Assembly (NCBI RefSeq): GCF_001610975.1
Contig: NZ_CP013342.1
Coordinates: 496,001 to 560,000 of the forward strand
Length of the DNA stretch: 64,000 bases
DNA from: Sphingopyxis terrae subsp. terrae NBRC 15098
GTDB lineage: Bacteria; Pseudomonadota; Alphaproteobacteria; Sphingomonadales; Sphingomonadaceae
Reading direction: 5' to 3'
Position numbers and translations under genes: made by a program
Shown here: piece after piece, positions 27,937 through 37,512 of the stretch
Layout: every line of letters starts with the position of its first letter
Numbering within the stretch: the stretch's first letter is position 1
The notes under the pieces: model-generated
The model's input: the letters and a program-made list of their open reading frames with translations, nothing else
Told to the model about the DNA's origin: nothing
The model's database searches: none

Positions 27937-29156
27937 GGGCCGCCTTGCTTGTCGTCGCCGCCTTTGCGGCGATCGCCGGCGGCGCGCTGGCGTTGGCGCA
28001 GAGCGACGTTTTCGATCCCGCCGCGATTGCGGCGCGCGAGCGCCAGCAGCTGCTCACCGCCAAGGCCCAGTCGGCCGCGGCAATGCGGCGCAGCGCGGTG
28101 CTTGAAGCGCAGGCAGGTGCCGCGCGCGACGAGGCCGACAGGCTGAAGAAACGCAGCGCCGCCCTCGCCGCGCGGATCCAGTCGGCCGAGGCCGACATCG
28201 ACGCGGCGGAGGCGCGCGTCGCACTGGTCAGCCGCCGCCTTGCCGATCAACAGACGCGGCTCGCCGAACAACAGCAGCCCCTGCTCGCGCTCACCGCATC
28301 GCTCCAGCAATTGAGCCGCCGCCCGCCGGTGAGCGTGCTCGCGCAGCCGGGCTCGCTGCGCGACATGGTCCACGCGCGCGCCGTACTCGACGCGGTGATG
28401 CCGGTGATTCAAGAGCGCACCGCGGGAGTCCGGCAGGAACTCGCGCGGCTGCGCACTACGCAGCAGCAGCAACGCGTCGCGCTGCAGGCGCTTTCGGCAA
28501 GCAAGGCACAGCTTGCCGAGCGGCGCGACGCGCTGACGCGGCTCGAGAATGAAGGCCGGCTGCGCTCGCGCGACCTGATGAGCAGCGCGCAGCTCGAGGC
28601 CGACCGCGCGCTTGGTCTCGGCGAAAAGGCGCGCGACATCGTCGATCTGATGGACGCGCTGGAGGCCGACGCAGCGGTGCGCGGCGAACTCGCCGATCTG
28701 TCCGGGCCGCTTCCGCGCCCCGCCGACCCCGCCAGCGCGGCCCCGCAGGCCGCGCCCGTCGCGCCGGCCGCAAGCCGCGGCGCGGACCTCGGCGCGGGCG
28801 CCTATCGCCTGCCGGTCGTCGGGCGCATCGTTGCGGGGCTCGGCGAAGTGAATGACAGCGGCGTCCGCTCGCGCGGCATCACCGTCGCGACGCAGCCCGG
28901 CGGTCAGGTGGTCGCCCCCGCCGCGGGCCGCGTGAGCTTTGCCGGCGATTATCGCGGCTATGGCAAGATCGTCATCATAGACCATGGCGGCGGCTGGACA
29001 TCGCTGATCACGGGAATGATCGCGCTGTCGGTTTCGGTCGGCGACACGCTGGACGCCGGGGCGCCGGTGGGCCGCGCGGGGTCGGACGACAGCCGCATCA
29101 CGGTCGAACTGCGCCGCGCCGGGCGCCCCGTCGATCTGGTCGCGATGCTTGGCTGA
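27933..29156 (+). CDS. EnvC-like murein hydrolase activator (degenerate M23 domain)
   Basis: A 407-residue periplasmic protein: signal peptide to about residue 22, a long coiled coil (about 28-245), an Ala/Pro linker, and a C-terminal LytM/M23 domain (about 285-407). The zinc ligands of active M23 enzymes are missing: the usual HxH near GWTSLITGM is replaced, so it should activate amidases rather than cut peptidoglycan. It supports daughter-cell separation. The frame is open upstream across rlmH; the ATG at 27933 overlaps the rlmH stop. Confidence 0.93.
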   Translation: MRAALLVVAAFAAIAGGALALAQSDVFDPAAIAARERQQLLTAKAQSAAAMRRSAVLEAQAGAARDEADRLKKRSAALAARIQSAEADIDAAEARVALVSRRLADQQTRLAEQQQPLLALTASLQQLSRRPPVSVLAQPGSLRDMVHARAVLDAVMPVIQERTAGVRQELARLRTTQQQQRVALQALSASKAQLAERRDALTRLENEGRLRSRDLMSSAQLEADRALGLGEKARDIVDLMDALEADAAVRGELADLSGPLPRPADPASAAPQAAPVAPAASRGADLGAGAYRLPVVGRIVAGLGEVNDSGVRSRGITVATQPGGQVVAPAAGRVSFAGDYRGYGKIVIIDHGGGWTSLITGMIALSVSVGDTLDAGAPVGRAGSDDSRITVELRRAGRPVDLVAMLG

Positions 29157-29230
29157 CGCCGCCGCCGTTAACGCGCCGTTCGGGCGACCTTTGCTAGGGC
29201 AATCGCGCGCTTGACGCCGATGCAAAGGCA

Positions 29231-29259
29231 TTGGACGATGGCTTGCCGGGGATTATAGT
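29231..29259 (+). promoter_or_regulatory. Sigma-70-type promoter for ctpA
   Basis: TTGGAC (29231-29236), a 17-bp spacer, and TATAGT (29254-29259), 31 bp before the ctpA start. This is one of the best housekeeping promoter matches in the window and indicates that ctpA is transcribed independently of the envC operon. Confidence 0.6.
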
Positions 29260-29290
29260 GCGGCCTGTTCCGCGTGACTGAAAGACATCC

Positions 29291-30679
29291 ATGACCGAAT
29301 CGACCAAGACTCCCGCCTCCCCGAAGCGCCGCTTCGCCTTCTGGCAGGGGGCTGCCGCGCTCAGCACGCTCGCGCTCGTGCCGCTCGCAACCGGCGCGAT
29401 GGCGACGGTCGATTCGAAGACCACCGAGGAAATCCAGCGCTTCATGGACGTGTTCCTGGAAGTGAAGGCCAATTATGTCGAACCGGTCAGCGACGACAAG
29501 CTGATCGAAGGCGCGATCAACGGCATGCTCGCCAGCCTCGATCCCCATTCGGGCTATCTCGACGCGCGCGACTATTCGACGCTGCGGACGCAGACCGATG
29601 GCGAATATGGCGGCTTGGGCCTGTCGGTGACGATGGAGGACGGCGTGGTCAAGGTGATCGCGCCGACCGCCGACACACCGGCCGACCGCGCGGGCATCAA
29701 GGCCGGCGACTATATCACCCATATCAACAAGCAGCTCATCTTCGGCATGACGCTCGACGAAGCGGTCGAACAGATGCGGGGCCGCCCCGGCACCGAGGTC
29801 GAGATTACGGTCGTGCGCGAGGGCCAGGACAAGCCGATGGAGCTGACCCTGAAGCGCGAGATCATCGACGTGAAGCCAGTGAAGTGGGAGGTCAAGGACG
29901 ATGTCGGCGTGCTGACCATCGCCAGCTTCTCCGCCGACGCGGGCCGCGACCTGCGCGCCGCGATGGTCGCGGTCGAAAAGTCGCTCGGCCACAAGCCGCG
30001 CGGCTGGATCGTCGACCTGCGCTCGAACCCCGGCGGCCTGCTCGATGAGGCAGTGAGCGTCAGCGACGTCTTCCTCGACCGCGGCGAAATCGTCTCGCAG
30101 CGCGGGCGCCGCAAGAATGATATCGAACGCTTCTTCGCCGAACCCGGCGACCTTGCGCAAGGCGCGCCGCTGATCGTGCTGATCGACGCCGGATCGGCTT
30201 CGGCGTCCGAAATCGTCGCCGGCGCGCTGCAGGACCAGCACCGGGCGCTGATCATGGGCGAACGCAGTTTCGGCAAGGGATCGGTGCAGACCGTGCTGCC
30301 GCTGACCGATACCACGGCGCTGCGGCTGACGACGGCGCGCTATTACACCCCGTCGGGTCGCAGCGTGCAGGAAGGCGGGATCGAGCCCGATATCCGCGTG
30401 CCGCAGCTGTCCGACCCCGACTATAAGGACCGTCCGCGCTTTCGCGAAAGCGACCTGCGCCGCCATCTGATCAACGAGAAAAAGGTCGACAACAGCCTGC
30501 TCGAAAAGGACGAGAAGGACGATCCGCGCTTCACCGCCACCGCCGAGGAGCTGAAGGCCAAGGGCATCGAGGATTATCAGCTCTATTATGCGCTGCAGAC
30601 GATCGGTCGCATCGGCCCGTCGACTTCGCGTATGGCGCAGGCGACCAAGCCCGCCGCCAAGCCGACGACGCGCAACTAA
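29291..30679 (+). CDS. ctpA: C-terminal processing peptidase (S41), PDZ-containing
   Basis: A 462-residue exported serine protease: signal/anchor at about 15-38, N-terminal helical domain, PDZ domain (about 95-185; EYGGLGLSVTMEDGVV), and an S41 catalytic core. Catalytic S304 (GSASASEIVAGAL) and K329 (SFGKGSVQ) are 25 residues apart, as in Prc/CtpA. It cleaves envelope proteins at their C-termini, including peptidoglycan enzymes in other bacteria. The neighbouring EnvC-like gene fits a shared role in cell-wall turnover. A charged Lys/Ala tail follows the domain. Confidence 0.96.
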   Translation: MTESTKTPASPKRRFAFWQGAAALSTLALVPLATGAMATVDSKTTEEIQRFMDVFLEVKANYVEPVSDDKLIEGAINGMLASLDPHSGYLDARDYSTLRTQTDGEYGGLGLSVTMEDGVVKVIAPTADTPADRAGIKAGDYITHINKQLIFGMTLDEAVEQMRGRPGTEVEITVVREGQDKPMELTLKREIIDVKPVKWEVKDDVGVLTIASFSADAGRDLRAAMVAVEKSLGHKPRGWIVDLRSNPGGLLDEAVSVSDVFLDRGEIVSQRGRRKNDIERFFAEPGDLAQGAPLIVLIDAGSASASEIVAGALQDQHRALIMGERSFGKGSVQTVLPLTDTTALRLTTARYYTPSGRSVQEGGIEPDIRVPQLSDPDYKDRPRFRESDLRRHLINEKKVDNSLLEKDEKDDPRFTATAEELKAKGIEDYQLYYALQTIGRIGPSTSRMAQATKPAAKPTTRN

Positions 30680-30695
30680 GAGGGGCTGACCGACG

Positions 30696-31178
30696 ATGCG
30701 AACTTCGCGTTACGCCGCGCCGCTTGCCGCGCTTGCCATCCCGCTGGCGCTCTATGGCGGTGCGCTGGTGTCGCAATTCGGCTTCGGACTCCACCCGTGC
30801 GAGATGTGCTACTGGCAGCGCTGGCCGCATCAGGCGGCGATCGTGCTGGCGGCGCTGGCACTGCTGCTCTCCCGCAATACGGCGGCGATGCGCGGGCTGA
30901 CTCTGCTCGCCGCAATCGCCATCGCGATCAGCGGCGTCATCGGCGTCTTTCACGCCGGGGTCGAATATGGCTTCTGGGAAGGGCTGACGACGTGCAGCAC
31001 CGGCGTCAGCGGACCGGTATCGCTCAGCGACATCATGGCGGCGCCCATCACCCGCTGCGACGTCCCGCAATGGACGCTGCTCGGTGTTTCGCTCGCCGGT
31101 TTCAACGCGATCTTCTCGCTCGCCGGCGCGGCGCTCGTCTTGACCTTGCTGCGCCGCCGTCCCACATCGGCGGCATGA
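30696..31178 (+). CDS. dsbB: Disulfide bond formation protein DsbB
   Basis: A 160-residue inner-membrane protein with four hydrophobic segments and the two periplasmic Cys pairs of DsbB: C35/C38 (HPCEMCYWQR) and C100/C121 (TTCSTG, ITRCDV). It passes electrons from DsbA to ubiquinone. The CYWQRWPH motif is diagnostic. It lies 16 bp after ctpA, and its stop overlaps the coq7 start, a quinone-biosynthesis gene, a sensible pairing because DsbB uses quinone. Confidence 0.95.
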   Translation: MRTSRYAAPLAALAIPLALYGGALVSQFGFGLHPCEMCYWQRWPHQAAIVLAALALLLSRNTAAMRGLTLLAAIAIAISGVIGVFHAGVEYGFWEGLTTCSTGVSGPVSLSDIMAAPITRCDVPQWTLLGVSLAGFNAIFSLAGAALVLTLLRRRPTSAA

Positions 31179-31696
31179 TGACAGCTGACCGCAAAACGGC
31201 CTCGATGATCCGCGTCGATCAGGCGGGCGAATATGGCGCGACGCGCATTTATGCGGGTCAGCTCGCGGTGATGGGCGACCGCCATCCGATGGCGCGCGAG
31301 ATCGCGCATATGGCCGAACAGGAAGAGCGACACCGCAAATTTTTCGACGCGATGGTCGCGCGCCGCGGCGTGCGCCCCACCGCGCTTCAGCCTTTCTGGA
31401 ACGTCGCAGGCTTCGCGCTCGGCGCCGTCACCGCCGCGATGGGGCCGCGCGCCGCCATGGCCTGCACCGCCGCCGTCGAGACCGAGATCGATCGCCACTA
31501 TCGCGAACAGCTTGATACGCTGGGCGACAGCGACCCCGAACTGAGCGCAGCGGTTGCCGATTTCCGCGCCGAAGAGCTGGAGCATAAGGAAGCGGCGATT
31601 GCCGCGGGGGCCGAAAGCGCACCCGCCTATCCGTTGCTCAGCCTCGCGATCCGCGCGGGCTGCCGCGCAGCCATCGCGCTGTCGAAGCGTATCTGA
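31175..31696 (+). CDS. coq7: Demethoxyubiquinone hydroxylase Coq7
   Basis: A 173-residue di-iron monooxygenase that hydroxylates demethoxyubiquinol in ubiquinone synthesis. The carboxylate/His ligands are visible: E19 (DQAGEYGA), E50/H53 (EERH), E102 (VETEIDRHY), E134/H137 (EELEH). The protein binds the membrane surface. The ATG-ATG at 31175 overlaps the dsbB stop; the longer open frame to 30797 is the shadow of dsbB. Confidence 0.95.
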   Translation: MMTADRKTASMIRVDQAGEYGATRIYAGQLAVMGDRHPMAREIAHMAEQEERHRKFFDAMVARRGVRPTALQPFWNVAGFALGAVTAAMGPRAAMACTAAVETEIDRHYREQLDTLGDSDPELSAAVADFRAEELEHKEAAIAAGAESAPAYPLLSLAIRAGCRAAIALSKRI

Positions 31697-31780
31697 TAGG
31701 GTTCCACAGGGAAAGCCTGACCGTTCAGCGCGGATGCAGGCAGCGGGTGGCAAGCCGCCCGAAACGAAAAGGAAATGACG

Positions 31781-32383
31781 ATGACCCGCCTGCCGCTTGC
31801 CATGCTGATCCTCGCCGGGGCAGCGATCGCCCAGCCCGCCGCCGCGCAAGATACGGGGCCGGTGGGCCCCGCGAATGAGAAGATCAATCAGGTCATCGTC
31901 TATGGCAACGACAAATGCCCCGAGGCGAATGGCGATGAAATTCTGGTCTGCGCCGTGTTGCCCGAAGGCGACCGTTACCGCGTCCCGCAGATTTTCCGTG
32001 GCGGCGACCCGCTCGACCCGCGCAACGAAGCCTGGGTGAACCGGGTCGTATCGCTCCAGCGCGTCGGCCGCTTCGGCACCGACAGCTGTTCGCCGGTCGG
32101 ACTCGGCGGCTTCACGGGCTGCACCCAGCAATTGCTCGCCGGCGCCAAGGCCGAACGGCAGGCCGCCGACAAGACCGACTGGCAGGCGATGATTGCTGAC
32201 GAGCGCGCCAAGCGCCTCGCCGGGATCGATGCGGCCGCCGACACGGTCGAAGCAGCCGTCGTCGCCGAGGAAAAGGCGCTGGCCGACCGGCAGAAGCAGG
32301 CCGAAGAGACCGCGCCCGCAACCGACGCACCGGCAACCGACAATCCCGACGCCGAACCGCTGCCGGTCCCCCCGCCGCGCTGA
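31781..32383 (+). CDS. Secreted protein of unknown function
   Basis: A 200-residue protein with a signal peptide (LPLAMLILAGAAIAQPAAA). The mature part has a Cys-containing domain (about 25-110; VIVYGNDKCPEANGDEILVCAVLPEGDRYRVP, CSPVGLGGFTGC) with four Cys that could form two disulfides, then an Ala/Glu/Lys helix (about 125-175) and a Pro/Asp tail. I do not recognise a named family, but the VYGNDKCP start is of a type seen in sphingomonads. ATG 31781 is preferred to 31775, since AAAGGA lies seven bases before it. Confidence 0.8.
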   Translation: MTRLPLAMLILAGAAIAQPAAAQDTGPVGPANEKINQVIVYGNDKCPEANGDEILVCAVLPEGDRYRVPQIFRGGDPLDPRNEAWVNRVVSLQRVGRFGTDSCSPVGLGGFTGCTQQLLAGAKAERQAADKTDWQAMIADERAKRLAGIDAAADTVEAAVVAEEKALADRQKQAEETAPATDAPATDNPDAEPLPVPPPR

Positions 32384-32596
32384 TTTGCGGCACGGCGCGC
32401 GGCGCGCGCCCCTCTCTACCGCTATTTTCGACTCGGGCAGAGTTCGGCCTCGCGACCGGGGCTGATGGCGCGCGCCTTCGCGCCCGGCTCCCGGTGAAAC
32501 AACCGAATCTGCCGCAATATCAGCCGTCGGACCCGATTTTGTTGCGATTCTGCGGTGAATCGAACCCGAAAATTAACGAATCGCTGGCAACCTGTC

Positions 32597-32625
32597 TTGA
32601 CTTGGGAATTTTCGGCTGAAAACTT
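32597..32625 (+). promoter_or_regulatory. Possible promoter before the small membrane protein gene
   Basis: TTGACT (32597-32602), 17 bp, AAACTT (32620-32625). The -10 is a weak match. The intergenic stretch 32384-32667 is locally AT-richer than its surroundings and shows no other recognisable signal. Confidence 0.35.
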
Positions 32626-32667
32626 CGCATTTATGGGAATCGCCAGCCGGGGAGGCTGAAAAACAAC

Positions 32668-33066
32668 ATGGCATCGACCTTCGAACCGCGCCTTTGGCGC
32701 CGCGCTACCGCCAGCGTTCCACCGGCACGCAGTCTAGGTCGTCGCATGACCTGGCACGCCGCCGCCGCGCTGATCGTTTTTGCGGCCCTCCAGGTCTGGC
32801 TGGTCATGAGCGCGGTTTCCGCCGGCGCCCCGTCGATGCTGGCGGTCGTGTCGCTGATCGTCGTCCTTGCGCTCGCGCTTCCCGTCGCGCGCTCGACCGA
32901 GCGGCGCTGGTATCATCTGAGCCGCCAGGCGCTGGCAAGTTGGGGGCTGCACGCCCGCTTCCGCCGCGATGTGCGCCGCCTGTGGGTTGCCGCGATCACC
33001 CTGCCCTTCCTGTGGGTCAGCGGTGCGATGGCGGCCACCGATGCCATCGCCGCCATCGCGCGCTGA
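32668..33066 (+). CDS. Small membrane protein of unknown function
   Basis: A 132-residue protein with three hydrophobic segments (about 28-48, 54-73 and 107-127) and basic flanks (RRWYHLSRQ, RFRRDVRRLW). It has no recognisable domain. Start ATG 32668 follows GGGGAGGCTG. Because it stands alone ahead of pmbA, context says little. I am fairly sure it is real from codon pattern and the ribosome-binding site. Confidence 0.7.
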   Translation: MASTFEPRLWRRATASVPPARSLGRRMTWHAAAALIVFAALQVWLVMSAVSAGAPSMLAVVSLIVVLALALPVARSTERRWYHLSRQALASWGLHARFRRDVRRLWVAAITLPFLWVSGAMAATDAIAAIAR

Positions 33067-33125
33067 AGCGCACGTCATCCGACTTTGATTTTGACGCCCC
33101 GCCGCGCGCCGTATAGGGCGCGGCC

Positions 33126-34469
33126 ATGCTGAGTGTTTCCGAAGCCCTCGACCGCGCGCAAATGCTTTGCGCCGCCGCGACCAAGGCGGGCGCCGACGCC
33201 GCCGACGCGCTTTACTATTGCAATGCCGCGACCTCGGTCTCGATGCGGCTGGGCGCGCTCGAGGATGTCGAGCGGTCCGAGGGGCAGGATATCAGCCTGC
33301 GCGTTTTCGTCGGGCAGCGCAGCGCCAGCGTCTCGACCGCCGACATGGATGCCGCCGAACTGGCGAAGCTCGTCGAGCGCTGCGTTGCCATGGCACGCGA
33401 GGCGCCCGAAGATCCCTATGCGGGCCTCGCCCCCGCCGACCGCCTGTTCACCGGCCCGGTCCCCGATTTCGATCTCGACGACGGCAGCGAAGCCGATCCC
33501 CAGGCGCTGCGCGAGGCCGCGCTGGCGGTCGAGGAGGCTGCGCGCGCCGTCGCCGGCGTCACCAACAGCGAAGGCGGCAGCGCGAGCCACAGCCGCACGC
33601 GCTTCGCGCTCGCGACGAGCCATGGCTTCGCCGGCGGCTATGGGTCGAGCGGGCACAGCCTGTCGGCGAGCGTCATCGCCGGCGAAGGCGCGGCGATGCA
33701 GCGCGATTATGGCTGGCACAGCGCGCATCATCTGTCCGACCTCGAAAGCGCCGCCGAAATCGGCGCGCGCGCCGGAACCCGCGCCGTCGCGCGGCTGAAC
33801 CCCGGCAAGGCGCCCGTCGGCAAGGTGCCGGTCGTCCTCGATCCGCGCATCGGCAGCAGTATCGTCGGCCATCTGCTCGGCGCGATCGCCGGCCCCGCGA
33901 TCGCCCGCGGCACCAGCTTCCTGCTCGGCAAGGAAGAGCGGGCGCTGTTCGACAGCGCAATCGTCGTGCGCGACGAACCGCATCGTCCGCGCGGGCTGCG
34001 CAGCCGGGCCTTCGACGGAGAGGGCCTGCCGACCGCCGCGCGCGATATCGTCGCCGATGGCCGCATTACGGGGTGGCTGCTCGACACCGCGTCGGCGAAG
34101 CAGCTCGGGCTCGAACCGACCGGCCATGCGAGCCGCGGCGGCGGAGCGTCGGGGGTCTCTGCCAGCAATCTGCATCTCGCGGCCGGGTCGATTGCGCCCG
34201 ACGCGCTGATCGCCGACATCGACCGCGGCGTCTATATCACCGAACTGATCGGCCAAGGCGTCAACCCCGTGACCGGCGATTATAGCCGCGGCGCATCGGG
34301 TTTCCTGATCGAGGGCGGGCGGATCGCCGGCCCGATCGCCGAATTCACGATCGCGGGCAATCTGATCGACATGTTCGCCGCGCTGGTCCCCGCCGACGAT
34401 CTGGTCTTCCGCCACGGCACCAACGTGCCGACGCTGCGCATCGACGGCATGACCGTCGCCAGCAGCTAG
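33126..34469 (+). CDS. pmbA: PmbA/TldE, TldD/E protease subunit
   Basis: A 447-residue PmbA protein. It forms a heterodimer with TldD, and the pair degrades unfolded peptides and matures some microcins and CcdA. Family blocks: SMRLGALEDVERSEGQDISLRVFVGQR, a central VPVVLDPRIGSSIVGHLLGAIAGPAIARG and a C-terminal YITELIGQGVNPVTGDYSRGASGF. The zinc-binding HExxxH of TldD is absent, as expected for the E subunit. It lies 12 bp before the phosphatase gene; tldD is not in the window. Confidence 0.95.
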   Translation: MLSVSEALDRAQMLCAAATKAGADAADALYYCNAATSVSMRLGALEDVERSEGQDISLRVFVGQRSASVSTADMDAAELAKLVERCVAMAREAPEDPYAGLAPADRLFTGPVPDFDLDDGSEADPQALREAALAVEEAARAVAGVTNSEGGSASHSRTRFALATSHGFAGGYGSSGHSLSASVIAGEGAAMQRDYGWHSAHHLSDLESAAEIGARAGTRAVARLNPGKAPVGKVPVVLDPRIGSSIVGHLLGAIAGPAIARGTSFLLGKEERALFDSAIVVRDEPHRPRGLRSRAFDGEGLPTAARDIVADGRITGWLLDTASAKQLGLEPTGHASRGGGASGVSASNLHLAAGSIAPDALIADIDRGVYITELIGQGVNPVTGDYSRGASGFLIEGGRIAGPIAEFTIAGNLIDMFAALVPADDLVFRHGTNVPTLRIDGMTVASS

Positions 34470-34481
34470 GCCGGCCGCCCG

Positions 34482-35273
34482 ATGCCCGCGCGCAACCTGG
34501 AAGCCGTGATCGCCGCGACGCGCGAGGTCGGCGACATGGCGATGGCGCGCTGGCGCGGCGAGGGCAAGGCAGTCAATGTCTGGCACAAGTCGGAAAATAA
34601 TCCGGTCAGCGACGTCGATCTGGCGGTCGATGCCCGGTTGAAGGCGGTTCTCGGCGCGATGGTGCCGGAGGCCGGATGGCTTTCGGAGGAAACCGCGGAC
34701 AACAGCGACCGGCTGTCGCGCCGTTTCATGTGGTGCGTCGACCCCATCGACGGCACCCGCGACTTCATCCGCGGCCGTCCGGGCTGGGCGGTGTCGGTCG
34801 CGCTGGTCGTCGACGGCGCCCCCGAAATCGGCGTGCTCTACGCGCCCGCGCTCGACGAACTGTGGGTCGCCCGCAAGGGTCAGGGTGCGACGCTCAACGG
34901 CGAAACGCTGCGCGCCAGCCGCCGGATGATCTTCAACGGATCGCGCGTTCCCGCCGACAGCCTGCCCAAGATCGACCGCGACCTCATCATGGTGACAAAG
35001 CCCAACAGCATCGCGCTGCGCATGGCGCTGGTCGCCGACGATCGCGCCGATCTGGTCGCGACGCTGCGCTGGGGTTTCGAATGGGACGTCGCCGCCGCGG
35101 CGCTGATCGCGACCGAGGCCGGCGCGACCGTCACCGACGCCTTTGGTGAGCCGCTCGTCTTCAACACGCCGCGCGCGCAGGCCTTCGGTGTCATCGCGAG
35201 CGCGCCGGGCATTCATGGCGCGGTCGTCAACCGGCTGCACGACCGGGCGGTGGCGCTGACCGCCGATGATTGA
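34482..35273 (+). CDS. Inositol monophosphatase-family phosphatase (CysQ/SuhB-like)
   Basis: A 263-residue Mg-dependent phosphatase. Motif A DPIDGTRDFI and motif B WDVAAAALI are intact, with LSEETADN for the first metal ligand. The family removes phosphate from inositol phosphates, histidinol phosphate or 3'-phosphoadenosine 5'-phosphate. Similarity to the CysQ type suggests PAP(S) hydrolysis but does not prove it. In a probable operon with pmbA. Confidence 0.9.
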   Translation: MPARNLEAVIAATREVGDMAMARWRGEGKAVNVWHKSENNPVSDVDLAVDARLKAVLGAMVPEAGWLSEETADNSDRLSRRFMWCVDPIDGTRDFIRGRPGWAVSVALVVDGAPEIGVLYAPALDELWVARKGQGATLNGETLRASRRMIFNGSRVPADSLPKIDRDLIMVTKPNSIALRMALVADDRADLVATLRWGFEWDVAAAALIATEAGATVTDAFGEPLVFNTPRAQAFGVIASAPGIHGAVVNRLHDRAVALTADD

Positions 35274-35310
35274 GGCGCGCCCCGGCAGGCTGCAAAAGCC
35301 GCCGCTTCGC

Positions 35311-35339
35311 TTGACAATTCGCCCGACTCACCTTAATTG
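35311..35339 (+). promoter_or_regulatory. Promoter of the rpsM-rpsK-rpoA-rplQ operon
   Basis: A consensus TTGACA (35311-35316), a 17-bp spacer, and TAATTG (35334-35339), leaving a leader of about 130 nt before rpsM. It explains how the cluster is expressed apart from secY-adk, which usually precede it. Confidence 0.65.
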
Positions 35340-35475
35340 CGCATCCATTCCAACACCCTGACCGGACGGCGAAACGCTCAGCGCGTCTTCGTGGTCCGTT
35401 TTTTGCGTTGGAAAACAGACGCTTTGAGATAGGGCTCGTTTGCCAGCGAACCCTGTGGAGCAGGAGAAAGAACAG

Positions 35476-35844
35476 ATGGCACGTATCGCGGGCGTAAACC
35501 TGCCCACCAACAAGCGCGTAATCATCGCGCTCACCTACATCCACGGCATCGGCCGCAAGACCGCCGTCGACATCGCCGACAAGCTCGGCATCGACCACAC
35601 CCGCCGCATCCAGGACCTGTCGGACGCCGAAGTCCTGCAGATCCGCGAAACGATCGACGCCGACCTCACGGTCGAGGGTGATCTTCGCCGCAACACGGCG
35701 ATGAACATCAAGCGCCTCATGGACCTCGCCTGCTATCGCGGCCTGCGTCATCGCAAGGGCCTTCCGGTCCGCGGCCAGCGCACGCACACCAATGCGCGCA
35801 CCCGCAAGGGCAAGGCCAAGCCGATCGCCGGTAAGAAGAAGTAA
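35476..35844 (+). CDS. rpsM: 30S ribosomal protein uS13
   Basis: A 122-residue ribosomal protein starting [15 protein letters not shown], with the helix-two-turn-helix region and the basic tail [23 protein letters not shown]. It sits in the head of the small subunit and contacts the large subunit and P-site tRNA. ATG 35476 is certain from the family N-terminus; it follows CAGGAGAAAG. The upstream gene is a phosphatase, not adk or secY. Confidence 0.99.
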   Translation: MARIAGVNLPTNKRVIIALTYIHGIGRKTAVDIADKLGIDHTRRIQDLSDAEVLQIRETIDADLTVEGDLRRNTAMNIKRLMDLACYRGLRHRKGLPVRGQRTHTNARTRKGKAKPIAGKKK

Positions 35845-35950
35845 GAGCAGAGATTCGTCCGGGGGACGGATTTCCTTATTTCTCCGCCGGAGGTCGCCAT
35901 CGCACTGGCACCACCGGTCGTTTTCAGGATTTAGGGTTTAGGAATTCAAA

Positions 35951-36340
35951 ATGGCTCGTGAACCGCAGCGCCTTCGTCGGCGCGAACGCAAGAATATCTC
36001 GTCGGGCGTCGCCCACGTCAACGCGACCTTCAACAACACGATGATCACCATCACCGACGCGCAGGGCAATGCGATTGCCTGGTCGAGTGCCGGCATGATG
36101 GGCTTCAAGGGCAGCCGCAAGTCGACGCCCTATGCAGCGCAGGTTTGCGCCGAGGACGCCGGCAAGAAGGCCGCCGAACATGGCGTCCGCACGCTGGAAG
36201 TCGAAGTGAAAGGCCCCGGCGCCGGTCGTGAATCGGCCCTGCGCGCGTTGCAGGCGGTCGGTTTCCACATCACGTCGATCCGCGACGTGACGCCGATCCC
36301 GCACAACGGCGTACGTCCGGCCAAGCGCCGCCGCGTCTGA
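35951..36340 (+). CDS. rpsK: 30S ribosomal protein uS11
   Basis: A 129-residue protein with the conserved [15 protein letters not shown] and the basic C-terminus [12 protein letters not shown]. It lines the platform of the small subunit near the mRNA exit. It follows rpsM by 106 bp in the standard order. Confidence 0.99.
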   Translation: MAREPQRLRRRERKNISSGVAHVNATFNNTMITITDAQGNAIAWSSAGMMGFKGSRKSTPYAAQVCAEDAGKKAAEHGVRTLEVEVKGPGAGRESALRALQAVGFHITSIRDVTPIPHNGVRPAKRRRV

Positions 36341-36443
36341 CGTTTCCGGACTGGCGGTCTTCGGGCCGCTCTGCCGTCACCATATCTAACGCAGGACAGG
36401 CTCGACCCGCCCCGCCCGTCCCGCCCAAAGCAAAGGGAAGTCC

Positions 36444-37502
36444 ATGACTGTCAATATCCGGAACTGGCAGGAATTGAAGAAGCCCAGCAACCTGGAAATC
36501 AAGGCTGGCAGCGACAGCAAGCGCAAGGCCACCTTCGTCGCCGAACCGCTCGAACGCGGCTTTGGCCTGACGCTTGGCAACGCGCTGCGCCGCGTGCTCC
36601 TGTCGTCGCTCCAGGGTGCGGCCATCACGTCGATCAAGATCGAGAACGTCCTGCACGAATTCTCGAGCCTGGCCGGCGTGCGCGAGGACGTGACCGACAT
36701 AGTTCTCAACGTGAAGCAGATCGCGCTCAAGATGGAAGGCGAAGGCCCGAAGCGGCTGCAGCTTTCGGCGACCGGTCCCGCGACCGTCAAGGCCGGCGAC
36801 ATCATGGTGTCGGGTGACATCAAGGTGATGAACCCCGATCACGTGATCTGCCACCTCGACGACGGGGCGACGCTGAACATGGAACTCGTTGCCGACACCG
36901 GTAAGGGCTATGTTCCCGCGACGGCCAACCGTCCGGCCGACGCGCCGATCGGCCTGATCCCGGTCGATTCGCTCTACTCGCCGGTGCGTCAGGTCGCCTA
37001 CAAGGTCGACAATGCTCGCATCGGTCAGGAACTGGACTATGACAAGCTGTCGCTGACCGTCGATACCGACGGCACCGTGACCCCGGAAGATGCCGTCGCC
37101 TATGCTGCGCGCATCCTCCAGGACCAGCTTCAGGTCTTCGTCCACTTCGAAGAAGCGATGAACGACAGCGGCCTCATCGGCATGGCGGCTCCGTCGGCTT
37201 CGACCGAGGAATCGGACGTCAACCAGCTCAACCGCTTCCTTCTCAAGAAGGTCGACGAGCTCGAACTGTCGGTTCGTTCGGCCAACTGCCTCAAGAACGA
37301 CAACATCATCTACATCGGCGACCTGGTCCAGAAGACCGAGGCCGAGATGCTCCGCACGCCGAACTTCGGCCGCAAGTCGCTCAACGAGATCAAGGAAGTG
37401 CTCTCGTCGATGGGTCTGCGCCTCGGCATGGACATCCCCGGCTGGCCGCCGGAAAACATCGAGGAAATGGCCAAGAAGCTCGAACAGGAGCTACTGGGTT
37501 AA
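36444..37502 (+). CDS. rpoA: RNA polymerase alpha subunit
   Basis: A 352-residue alpha subunit: N-terminal dimerisation domain ([23 protein letters not shown], the assembly block) and C-terminal domain ([42 protein letters not shown]) that binds UP elements and activators. The DNA-contacting Arg in RSANC is present. The length is typical of alphaproteobacteria. Confidence 0.99.
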   Translation: MTVNIRNWQELKKPSNLEIKAGSDSKRKATFVAEPLERGFGLTLGNALRRVLLSSLQGAAITSIKIENVLHEFSSLAGVREDVTDIVLNVKQIALKMEGEGPKRLQLSATGPATVKAGDIMVSGDIKVMNPDHVICHLDDGATLNMELVADTGKGYVPATANRPADAPIGLIPVDSLYSPVRQVAYKVDNARIGQELDYDKLSLTVDTDGTVTPEDAVAYAARILQDQLQVFVHFEEAMNDSGLIGMAAPSASTEESDVNQLNRFLLKKVDELELSVRSANCLKNDNIIYIGDLVQKTEAEMLRTPNFGRKSLNEIKEVLSSMGLRLGMDIPGWPPENIEEMAKKLEQELLG

Positions 37503-37512
37503 GTCCCGAACT

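Noticed and set aside
33075..35240. 721-codon minus-strand frame opposite pmbA and the phosphatase gene
   Set aside because: A high-GC shadow: Arg/His/Ala-rich, no domain, and both sense genes are clear.
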